Shown piece by piece: positions 8,090 through 14,866 of a DNA stretch of 64,000 nt (its first letter is position 1; the number at the start of each line of letters is the position of its first letter). The position numbers and the translations under genes were made by a program. Under the pieces are notes generated by a model. The model was not told the origin of the DNA and made no database searches. It was given only the letters and a program-made list of their open reading frames with translations. The stretch is from Saccharopolyspora dendranthemae (GTDB lineage: Bacteria; Actinomycetota; Actinomycetes; Mycobacteriales; Pseudonocardiaceae), in NCBI RefSeq assembly GCF_007829955.1, contig NZ_VIWX01000007.1, positions 62,001-126,000 of the forward strand. Direction: 5' to 3'.

Positions 8090-9190
8090 TCACGGACCGA
8101 ACCAGAACTCCTCACCGGAACGCGGCGGGCCGGACGTGGCACCGGCGATGAGCTGCGTTTCGAGCTGGATGTGCCTCGGGCGGCTCGGCTCGCTGGTCTC
8201 CAGCAGGAGCCGGCCCGCGGCGCGGCCCTTCTCCAGCCAGGGCTGGCGGACCGTGGTGAGACCGGCTCGCTCGGCGTCCGGGATGCCGTCGAAGCCCGTG
8301 ATGGTCAGGTCTTCCGGCACCCGCAGCCCGCGGTTCTGGGCCTCGCGCAGCGCGCCGAGCGCCAGGATGTCCGAGGTGCACACCAGTGCGGTGATCTCGG
8401 GGTCGATCTCCAGCGCCTGAGCGGCGGCGGAGGCGCCCGAGTCGAGGGTGTGGTCGAAGCGCTCCACGACGGGCACGGTCGTCCAGTCCACGCCTGCCTC
8501 GCTGAACTCCTCGGCGAGCGCGGTCAACCTGGCCTTCTGCACGTGGAAGCTGGCGTTGGCCTGCCGCTGCACGGTGGCGGGGCCGTCGTTGCGGCCGCGC
8601 GCGAGGCGCATGCACAGCACGCCGATGCGCCGGTGGCCGAGCCCGATCAGGTGGCCGGCGACGGCCTTGATGGCCTGCCGGTCGTCCGGGCCGACCCAGT
8701 CCAGGTTGTCCAGCCGCGGCTGGTCGCAGACCACCACGGGGACGGGACGCTCCATCACGGCTGCCAGGTGCGGGTCGTCCTCGGGAACGGAGTACACGAC
8801 GAACCCGTCGACACCGGCGCGGTGCACGGCCGCGACGTCCTCGCGCTCCGGGCTGGCCGGTATGAGGGTCAGTCCTTGCCCGGCGTCTTCGCAGGCCAGC
8901 GCGAGCCCTTCCAGGAAGCCGACGGCTCCCGGGTCGCGGAAGGCGTAGGAGAGGTTCTCGGTGAGCAGCAGACCGACCGCGCCCGCCTTGCGGGTCCGCA
9001 GTGAGCGCGCCACCGGGTCCGGTCCCGGGTATCCGAGCCGCCGCGCCGTCTCCAGGACGCGTTTGCGCAGCTCAGGGGACAGCTGATCCGGACGGTTGTA
9101 AGCGTTGGACACCGTCGTCCGGGAAACCCCGAGTTCCGCAGCGAGCGACGCGAGGGTCGCAGGCCGCCGGGCATTCGTTGACCGCGCCAT
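8090..9190 (-). CDS. LacI-family transcriptional regulator
   Basis: 366 residues from an ATG whose complement is at 9188-9190. The N-terminus carries the LacI helix-turn-helix (ATLASLAAELGVSRTTVSNAYN, residues 10-31) with the hinge helix after it; residues 60-360 are a periplasmic-binding-protein-like ligand domain ending in a typical QPWLEKGRAAGRLLLE stretch. It should bind an operator and release it on binding a sugar. The gene is divergent from an MsiK/UgpC-type ABC ATPase, and a 15-bp palindrome sits five bases upstream of its start codon, suggesting autoregulation and control of the ATPase gene. No purine-rich ribosome site is visible before the ATG, so translation may be weak or leaderless. 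Confidence 0.9.
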   Translation of the reverse strand: MARSTNARRPATLASLAAELGVSRTTVSNAYNRPDQLSPELRKRVLETARRLGYPGPDPVARSLRTRKAGAVGLLLTENLSYAFRDPGAVGFLEGLALACEDAGQGLTLIPASPEREDVAAVHRAGVDGFVVYSVPEDDPHLAAVMERPVPVVVCDQPRLDNLDWVGPDDRQAIKAVAGHLIGLGHRRIGVLCMRLARGRNDGPATVQRQANASFHVQKARLTALAEEFSEAGVDWTTVPVVERFDHTLDSGASAAAQALEIDPEITALVCTSDILALGALREAQNRGLRVPEDLTITGFDGIPDAERAGLTTVRQPWLEKGRAAGRLLLETSEPSRPRHIQLETQLIAGATSGPPRSGEEFWFGP

Positions 9191-9194
9191 GGAG

Positions 9195-9209
9195 GAACCG
9201 TAACGGTTC
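9195..9209. promoter_or_regulatory. Candidate LacI-type operator palindrome
   Basis: GAACCGT-A-ACGGTTC is a perfect 7+1+7 palindrome located 5-19 bases upstream of the LacI-family start codon, at the spacing typical of an autoregulatory operator. Further palindromes follow in the same divergent gap: GTTCGAAC at 9252-9259, CCGTG-AA-CACGG just after it, and AGTGATCACT at 9281-9290. Confidence 0.6.
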
Positions 9210-9377
9210 AGAACCCGAGGGTGAAGCGAGCATGACTTACATCCCACTGATGTTCGAACCGTGAACACGGAACGACGCGGAGTGATCACTCTCCGGAATT
9301 GCGGCAGTCGGTGGGGTGACGTTCCGTCGAATCGACGCTACTTTCTCCTGGACCGATTGTAGTGAAGGGTGTCACAA

Positions 9378-10472
9378 ATGGCTGAGGTCGCGTACGTCAA
9401 CGCCTCTCGCGTCTACCCCGGCAGCCCGCCGGTCAAGGCGGTTGACCAGCTGGAGCTCGACGTCGCGGACGGCGAGTTCCTCGTTCTGGTGGGGCCCTCC
9501 GGTTCCGGGAAGTCCACGGCGCTGCGAATGCTGGCCGGGCTCGAGGACATCGACGAGGGTGGCATTTCGATCGGTGGCAGCGATGTCACCAACACCCCGC
9601 CCAAGTCCCGGGACATCGCGATGGTGTTCCAGTCCTACGCGCTCTACCCGCACATGACGGTCGCCGAGAACATGGGATTCGCGCTCAAGCTGCGCAAGAC
9701 GCCCAAGGCGGTCATCAGCGAGAAGGTGACCGAGGCGGCGCGGATGCTCGACCTCGAGAAGTACCTGGACCGCAAGCCCAAGGCGCTCTCCGGCGGTCAG
9801 CGCCAGCGAGTGGCGATGGGGCGCGCGATCGTTCGCGAACCCAGCGTCTTCCTGATGGACGAACCGCTGTCCAACCTGGACGCGAAGCTGCGCGTGGAGA
9901 CCCGCGCCAACATCGCCGCGCTGCAGAAGCGGCTGGGCACCACGACCATCTACGTCACCCACGACCAGGTCGAGGCGATGACGATGGGTCACCGCGTGGC
10001 GGTGCTCAAGGACGGTCTGCTGCAGCAGGTCGCGACACCCCGCGAGCTCTACGAGAACCCGGCGAACGCGTTCGTCGCCGGCTTCATCGGCTCGCCCGCC
10101 ATGAACCTCAAGACCGTCCCGCTGACCAGCGAGGGCGCGGTGCTCGACGGCGCCACGGTGCCGCTGTCCCGCGAGACGCTGGCCGCGGCGGGCGACCTGG
10201 AGCAGGTCACCTTCGGCGTTCGTCCGGAGGCGCTGGAGCTGACCTCCAGCGACGCCGACGGGCTCGACATGACCGTCGAGCTGGTCGAGGAGCTGGGCGC
10301 CGACGCCCTGATCCACGGCTCGATCTCGGTCGGCGGCTCCTCCGAGCGCTTCGTGGTCCGCGCCGACGGGCGCACGCCCCCGGCCCTGGGCCAGCAGGTC
10401 AAGGTGGCCCTCCGCGACGCGGGCGAGGTCCACCTGTTCCACCCCGAAACGGGCGACCGCCTCGCTTCGTGA
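9378..10472 (+). CDS. msiK: Sugar ABC transporter ATP-binding protein (MsiK/UgpC/MalK type)
   Basis: 364 residues. Walker A GPSGSGKST (residues 39-47), Q-loop in VFQSYALYPHMTV, signature LSGGQRQRVAMGRA near 135, Walker B VFLMDEPLSNLDAKLR, switch histidine in VTHDQVEAMTMGH, and a C-terminal TOBE-like regulatory domain (VTFGVRPEAL onward). The ATG at 9378 follows GAAGGG by eight bases; the GTG at 9369 is a less likely start. There are no permease or binding-protein genes beside it, as for MsiK, which energises many sugar importers in streptomycetes. The divergent LacI-type gene is the probable regulator. The exact sugars cannot be inferred, and the msiK name is by family and context. Confidence 0.9.
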   Translation: MAEVAYVNASRVYPGSPPVKAVDQLELDVADGEFLVLVGPSGSGKSTALRMLAGLEDIDEGGISIGGSDVTNTPPKSRDIAMVFQSYALYPHMTVAENMGFALKLRKTPKAVISEKVTEAARMLDLEKYLDRKPKALSGGQRQRVAMGRAIVREPSVFLMDEPLSNLDAKLRVETRANIAALQKRLGTTTIYVTHDQVEAMTMGHRVAVLKDGLLQQVATPRELYENPANAFVAGFIGSPAMNLKTVPLTSEGAVLDGATVPLSRETLAAAGDLEQVTFGVRPEALELTSSDADGLDMTVELVEELGADALIHGSISVGGSSERFVVRADGRTPPALGQQVKVALRDAGEVHLFHPETGDRLAS

Positions 10473-10507
10473 TCCGTGCGCGGCGTCGCCGCTCGCACCA
10501 GGTCCTC

Positions 10508-10540
10508 AACGCCCCCGCCCGGATTCCGGGCGGGGGCGTT
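10508..10540 (+). terminator. Strong hairpin terminator
   Basis: AACGCCCCCGCCCGG (10508-10522) pairs perfectly over 15 bp with CCGGGCGGGGGCGTT (10526-10540), loop ATT, followed by GTTGTTGC. It ends the ABC ATPase gene. Confidence 0.88.
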
Positions 10541-10620
10541 GTTGCTGCATGTGGCTGATATCGCGTTCGGAAATACACCGGGTGCTGGAGCGTTCGGAGG
10601 AAGGGTGCTTAGACTGCAGT

Positions 10621-10638
10621 TGACAACGGTTTCCGTTA
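10621..10638. promoter_or_regulatory. Candidate Zur box upstream of the zinc transporter operon
   Basis: TGACAACGGTTTCCGTTA contains the inverted repeat AACGG-TTT-CCGTT, 60-77 bases before znuA. It resembles actinobacterial Zur sites (TGA...AAC...TTTTCA-like pattern) with several substitutions. The call rests on position and rough pattern. Confidence 0.45.
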
Positions 10639-10697
10639 CCGTTCGCAACTGGAGTCACTCGAGAGCGTCCTCCACTGATCACCCGGGAGTGCCACCC

Positions 10698-11684
10698 ATG
10701 ACCGTCCGCAGCCGCTCAGCTGTGACCGCATTAGCCGGACTGACCGTCGGTGCCATCGCGTTGACCGGCTGCTCCGCCGGTGGGCCCGCCGCTCCCGGGC
10801 CGAACGACAAGATCAAGGTCGTCGCCTCGACGAGCGTGTGGGGCAGCGTCGTGCAGGCCGTCGGCGGCGACGGCGTCGAGGTCGAATCGATCATCGAGGA
10901 CGCCGGGGCCGACCCGCACTCCTACGAGAGCAGCCCGCAGGACGCCGCGAAGATCAGCGACGCGAACCTCGTGGTGCTCAACGGCGGTGGCTACGACGAC
11001 TTCATGACCCAGGTGCTCGGTGACGCCCCCAGGCCGACCGTGCAGGCGGTGGCCGGCGGCGGGCACGAGCACGGCGGTCACTCCGGCGACGAGCACGGTG
11101 GTGAACCCGCGGGTGAGCACGGTGGGGAACCTGCTGGTGAGCACGCGGGTCACGATCACTCCGGCAACGAGCACGTCTGGTACGACCTGCACGTCGTCCA
11201 CGAGGTCGCCGACAAGGTCGCCGCCGAGCTCGGCAAGATGCAGCCCGCCAAGGCCCAGCAGTTCGAGGCCAACGCCGAGGCGTTCGAGCAGCAGGTCGCC
11301 GGGCTGGAGGGACGCGTCGGCGAGATCGCCGCAGCTCACCAGGGCAAGCCGGTGATCGTCACCGAGCCGGTGGCGCACTACATGGTCGAGGCCGCCAAGC
11401 TGAACGACGTGACCCCGCCTTCGTTCGTCAACGCCATCGAGGCCGAGACCGACCCGTCGGCCGCTGCCGTCGCCGACATCCAGAACGCGATCAACGCCCG
11501 CCAGGCCGTTGCCGTGCTCTACAACCCGCAGACCGAATCGCCGGTCACCCGCAACGTGCGCACCGCCGCTGACTCGCAGCACATCCCGGTCGTCCAGCTG
11601 ACCGAGACGCTGCCGCAGGGCCAGAGCTACGTGCAGTGGATGGACGCGCAGATCACCGCCTTGCAAGGTGCGCTCAACCGATGA
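10698..11684 (+). CDS. znuA: Zinc ABC transporter substrate-binding lipoprotein (ZnuA/AdcA type)
   Basis: 328 residues from the ATG at 10698, nine bases after GGGAG. A lipoprotein signal peptide ends in the lipobox LTGC (Cys25). The cluster A-I fold is recognisable from VVASTSVWGSVVQAVGGD and DPHSYESSPQDAAKI, with metal ligands in ADPHS, the WYDLHVV stretch and the VTEPVAHY stretch. A His/Asp/Glu-rich loop (GHEHGGHSGDEHGGEP and similar repeats, about residues 118-158) is characteristic of zinc-specific members. The stop codon overlaps the next start (ATGA), and znuC and the permease follow. The upstream palindrome suggests zinc repression by Zur. Confidence 0.92.
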   Translation: MTVRSRSAVTALAGLTVGAIALTGCSAGGPAAPGPNDKIKVVASTSVWGSVVQAVGGDGVEVESIIEDAGADPHSYESSPQDAAKISDANLVVLNGGGYDDFMTQVLGDAPRPTVQAVAGGGHEHGGHSGDEHGGEPAGEHGGEPAGEHAGHDHSGNEHVWYDLHVVHEVADKVAAELGKMQPAKAQQFEANAEAFEQQVAGLEGRVGEIAAAHQGKPVIVTEPVAHYMVEAAKLNDVTPPSFVNAIEAETDPSAAAVADIQNAINARQAVAVLYNPQTESPVTRNVRTAADSQHIPVVQLTETLPQGQSYVQWMDAQITALQGALNR

Positions 11685-12541
11685 ACTCAGAACGAGTAGC
11701 GGAAACCACTCCGGACCCGGTGGCGGCTGAGGCCGCGGCCGGGTCTCCGGCCGTCTCGCTGCGCGACGCGACGCTGGCCTACGGCGATCGGACCCTGTGG
11801 TCCGGGCTGGACCTGGATGTGGCGCCGGGCGAGTTCGTGGCGGTGCTCGGGCCGAACGGTTCGGGCAAGACCAGCCTGCTGCGCGTGCTGCTCGGCCTGC
11901 AGGAGCTCAACTCCGGGACCGTCCACATCGGATCGGAACCGGCCCGGCGCGGCAGCGACCGGATCGGCTACATCCCGCAGCAGCGCGCGCTGGAGGCCAA
12001 CGTCACCGTGCGCGGCAGCGACCTCGTCGGCCTCGGCCTCGACGGGCACCGCTGGGGCCTGGGCTTCGGCGGTCGCCGCGAGCGCAAGCGCCGGGTGGCC
12101 GACGCGCTGCGCGCCGTCGAGGCGACCGAGTACGCGACGATGCCGGTCGGGCTGCTCTCCGGTGGCGAGCAGCAGCGGCTCCGGGTCGCCCAGGCGCTGG
12201 TCGGCGACCCGTCGGTGCTGCTGTGCGACGAACCGCTGCTGTCGCTGGACCTCTCGCACCAGCGCAAGGTCTCCCGGCTGATCGCGGAGCAGGCTCGCCG
12301 CAGCGACGCCGGCGTGCTGTTCGTGACGCACGAGATCAACCCGGTGCTACCGCTGGTGGACCGGGTGCTCTACCTCGTCGACGGCCGGTTCCGGATCGGC
12401 ACGCCCGACGAGGTGATGAACTCCGAGACGCTCTCGGAGCTCTACCGGACCGACATCGAGGTGGCGCGGGTCGGCGGGCGGCTCGTCGTGGCGGGTGCCG
12501 AGAACGACGATCACCACGTGGTGGGGGCGGAAGAAGCGTGA
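11681..12541 (+). CDS. znuC: Zinc ABC transporter ATP-binding protein
   Basis: 286 residues from the ATG at 11681, overlapping the znuA stop. Walker A LGPNGSGKTSLLRV near residue 65, signature LSGGEQQRLRVAQAL near 165, Walker B SVLLCDEPLLSLDL and the switch histidine in LFVTHEINPVLPLVDRV. The VTHEINPVLPLVDRVLYL ending is typical of metal-type ATPases. It powers the permease encoded next, whose GTG start overlaps this stop codon (GTGA), so all three genes are coupled. The first 30 residues are an Ala/Glu-rich extension of unknown use. Confidence 0.92.
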   Translation: MNSERVAETTPDPVAAEAAAGSPAVSLRDATLAYGDRTLWSGLDLDVAPGEFVAVLGPNGSGKTSLLRVLLGLQELNSGTVHIGSEPARRGSDRIGYIPQQRALEANVTVRGSDLVGLGLDGHRWGLGFGGRRERKRRVADALRAVEATEYATMPVGLLSGGEQQRLRVAQALVGDPSVLLCDEPLLSLDLSHQRKVSRLIAEQARRSDAGVLFVTHEINPVLPLVDRVLYLVDGRFRIGTPDEVMNSETLSELYRTDIEVARVGGRLVVAGAENDDHHVVGAEEA

Positions 12542-13422
12542 ACGACATCGGTGAATCGCTGAGCAGGGTGTTCGACTTCGACACCATGATCAGCCTGCTC
12601 GGCTACCCGTTCGTCCAGCAGGCGCTGCTGGCCGCGGCCGCGCTCGGCCTGGTGTCCGGATGCCTGGCGCCGCTGGTGGTCGCCCGCAAGATGTCCTTCG
12701 CCGTGCACGGCACGGCCGAGCTCGCCTTCACCGGTGCCGCCGCCGCGCTGCTGGTCGGCGCGAGCGTCGGCGTCGGCGCCTTGGCCGGTGCGGTCGTCGC
12801 CGCGCTGCTGCTCGGTCTGCTGGGGCAGAAGCACACCGAACGCGACTCGGTGATCGGCGCGATCCTGTCCTTCGGCCTCGGCGTGGGCGTCTTCCTGCTG
12901 TGGCTGAACCCGGAGCGCACGGCGAACAAGTTCAGCCTGCTGGTCGGCCAGATCGTCGGGGTCGACTCCTCCGACGTGCTGCTTCTGAGCGTCTCCGCGC
13001 TGGTCGTGCTGCTGGTGCTGGCCTTCGTCTACCGGCCGCTGCTGTTCGCCAGCGTCGACCCCGACGTCGCGACCGCCCGCGGCGTCCCGACCCGCGTGCT
13101 GACCCCGCTGTTCGCGGTCCTGGTCGGCGTGGCGACGGCCTTGGGCGTCTACACGGTCGGCGCGCTGCTGGTCCTGGCCCTGATGGTCACGCCGGGCGCG
13201 GCCGCCGCGCGGGTGACCGCGAGCCCGGTCCGCGCGACGGTCCTGGCGGTCGTCTTCGCGGAAGTGGCCGTCCTGGGCGGAATCCTGCTGTCGCTGGCCC
13301 CGGGAGCCCCGGTCAGCGCCTTCGTGACGATCATCTCGTTCGTCATCTACCTGGTCTGCCGCGCCATCGGCACCCGCCGTCTCACCCGCGCCACCAGGAC
13401 TCCGGTCCCAACCGCCGCCTGA
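12538..13422 (+). CDS. znuB: Zinc ABC transporter permease
   Basis: 294 residues from GTG 12538, overlapping the znuC stop. About eight to nine membrane helices, with the ABC-3 family features VVARKMSFAVHGTAELAFTGAAAALL near the N-terminus and YTVGALLVLALMVTPGAAAARV in the C-terminal half. It forms the membrane channel of the zinc importer. In-frame sequence upstream of 12538 is the antisense-free shadow of znuC and is not part of this protein. A short imperfect palindrome (13472-13491) lies between its stop and the convergent ADP-ribosylglycohydrolase gene. Confidence 0.92.
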   Translation: MNDIGESLSRVFDFDTMISLLGYPFVQQALLAAAALGLVSGCLAPLVVARKMSFAVHGTAELAFTGAAAALLVGASVGVGALAGAVVAALLLGLLGQKHTERDSVIGAILSFGLGVGVFLLWLNPERTANKFSLLVGQIVGVDSSDVLLLSVSALVVLLVLAFVYRPLLFASVDPDVATARGVPTRVLTPLFAVLVGVATALGVYTVGALLVLALMVTPGAAAARVTASPVRATVLAVVFAEVAVLGGILLSLAPGAPVSAFVTIISFVIYLVCRAIGTRRLTRATRTPVPTAA

Positions 13423-13471
13423 ATCCACCCCGCGCCCGGGCGTGCACGTGCAGGTCAGGACGCGGCGCCAA

Positions 13472-13491
13472 CGCGAAATTCGAATATCGCG
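13472..13491. terminator. Short palindrome in convergent gap
   Basis: CGCGAAATTCGAATATCGCG is a near-perfect palindrome with one mismatched pair, in the 80-bp gap between the permease gene and the convergent ADP-ribosylglycohydrolase gene. It could act as a weak bidirectional terminator. Confidence 0.35.
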
Positions 13492-13502
13492 AGAGCGGTG
13501 GG

Positions 13503-14537
13503 TCAGGCGAGGCCCAGGTAGCGGCGTTCGTTGAAGGGTTCGCCGGAGCAGCTGGCGCCCAGGTCGTGGCCGATCCGCTCGATGACGTCGGCCAGTTCGA
13601 GGCGGGCCAGCCAAGGGCGGGGGAGGACCGCTGTGCCGTGGCGGGCACCGAGGATGCTGCCGGTGACCGCGGCCGTGGAGTCGCTGTGCCCGGAGTGGTT
13701 GACCGCGAGCCTGATCGCGTCGGCGAACTGCTCGGGCTTGGGCAGCGCCAGCGCGCAGTAGACCCCGATGGCCAGCGCTTCCGGGCCCACCCAGCCCTGT
13801 CCGAGCCGTTCGATGTGGCCGACGCTGGCGCCGAGCCGTGCCAGCGTGGCGGCTTCGGCGAGGGCGTTGGCGGTCTCGTAGTCCTCCCGCAGGACCCGGC
13901 CTGCGGCCTGGTCGATCGCGGCGGGCAAGCGGCGCTGCTGCACGGCGACCAGGTGCACGATCAGCGCCAGCGCTCCGGCGGACGCCCAGCCGCCGACGCC
14001 GCCGTGGGTCAGCGCCGCGCTCTGGCAGGCCAGCTGGTAAGCCATCTCGCCGGTCGGGGAGAAGCCGATCGGTGTGCTGCGGTCGAGGCCTCCGCACCCC
14101 TTGGAGGTGTTGCGCGGCCGGTCGGGCGTGCCCAGTTCCGGTTCTTCCAGCGCGCGCAGGCTGGTCAGGCCGGGGGCGCGGCTGACGTAGAGCTCGGTCT
14201 CCGCGAGCAGCCCGGTGGCCCCGGGAGCGGGCTTGTCCTCCTGCTGGGTCAGCAGCCAGCGGCGCAGCGATGCGGCGGTGGACTCGACCGGCCGCCACTG
14301 CCCGCCGTTGTTGCCCGAGGTCCAGGCGTGCAGGTAGCCCTCGCCTGCGAACAGCGCCATCTGCGTGGCATCGCCGAGCAGTGCTTGCGGCGCGGGTTCG
14401 GTGAGCCCGTCGGGGCCGAAGTCGGCTCGGATGTCCTCCAGCGGCGCGTACTCCACCAGGGTGCCGAGCGAGTCGCCGAGGGCGCCGCCGAGCAGGCAGC
14501 CCACCGCCCGGTCGACCACTGTGGACGTCGTCGGCAC
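13503..14537 (-). CDS. ADP-ribosylglycohydrolase family protein
   Basis: 344 residues from a GTG start (complement at 14535-14537), eight bases after AAGGAG (complement 14546-14551). The DraG/ARH fold shows in VVDRAVGCLLGGALGDSLGTLVE at the N-terminus, DATQMALFAGEGYL around residue 57 in place of the usual DDTQM, and the second metal-site stretch SGHSDSTAAVTGSILGARHG near 285. Family members remove ADP-ribose from arginine or other groups, or hydrolyse ADP-ribose derivatives. The weakened first Asp pair leaves activity uncertain. It is transcribed away from the AfsR-type regulator, with a 330-bp divergent gap, and no ADP-ribosyltransferase partner is visible. Confidence 0.87.
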   Translation of the reverse strand: MPTTSTVVDRAVGCLLGGALGDSLGTLVEYAPLEDIRADFGPDGLTEPAPQALLGDATQMALFAGEGYLHAWTSGNNGGQWRPVESTAASLRRWLLTQQEDKPAPGATGLLAETELYVSRAPGLTSLRALEEPELGTPDRPRNTSKGCGGLDRSTPIGFSPTGEMAYQLACQSAALTHGGVGGWASAGALALIVHLVAVQQRRLPAAIDQAAGRVLREDYETANALAEAATLARLGASVGHIERLGQGWVGPEALAIGVYCALALPKPEQFADAIRLAVNHSGHSDSTAAVTGSILGARHGTAVLPRPWLARLELADVIERIGHDLGASCSGEPFNERRYLGLA

Positions 14538-14866
14538 GGGTGGAGCTCCTTCCGCGGCGTCCTACTGCGCCACTCGTTCGGGTGATCGACGCACACAGAC
14601 TTTACTTGCCGACCTCGTCTGCCGGGAGGTGTTCACCGGAGTGTCCGGTTCGGACCGCGAACGCGGGCGCGAACCACCTGAGCAGCGCCCATGCCGCCCC
14701 GCTCCGGGGGAGCAGAATGAGTCGGGAAACACGGCGCGGATCTCTCACCCGGCATTCCGGGCGTGCTCCATTGGTGTGAGGCTGGTGAACGCGTCGGTCT
14801 GGCGTGCGTTCCGGATCGCTACCGTGTGTCGGTCGCGGAACGGGCCAGAAGTCGAATTGGGTGAGA
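14538..14866. other. Divergent intergenic region, no gene seen
   Basis: This 329-bp gap holds the promoters of the ADP-ribosylglycohydrolase and AfsR-type genes. I see no convincing -35/-10 pair, hairpin or repeat, and no ORF with a ribosome site. Confidence 0.5.
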
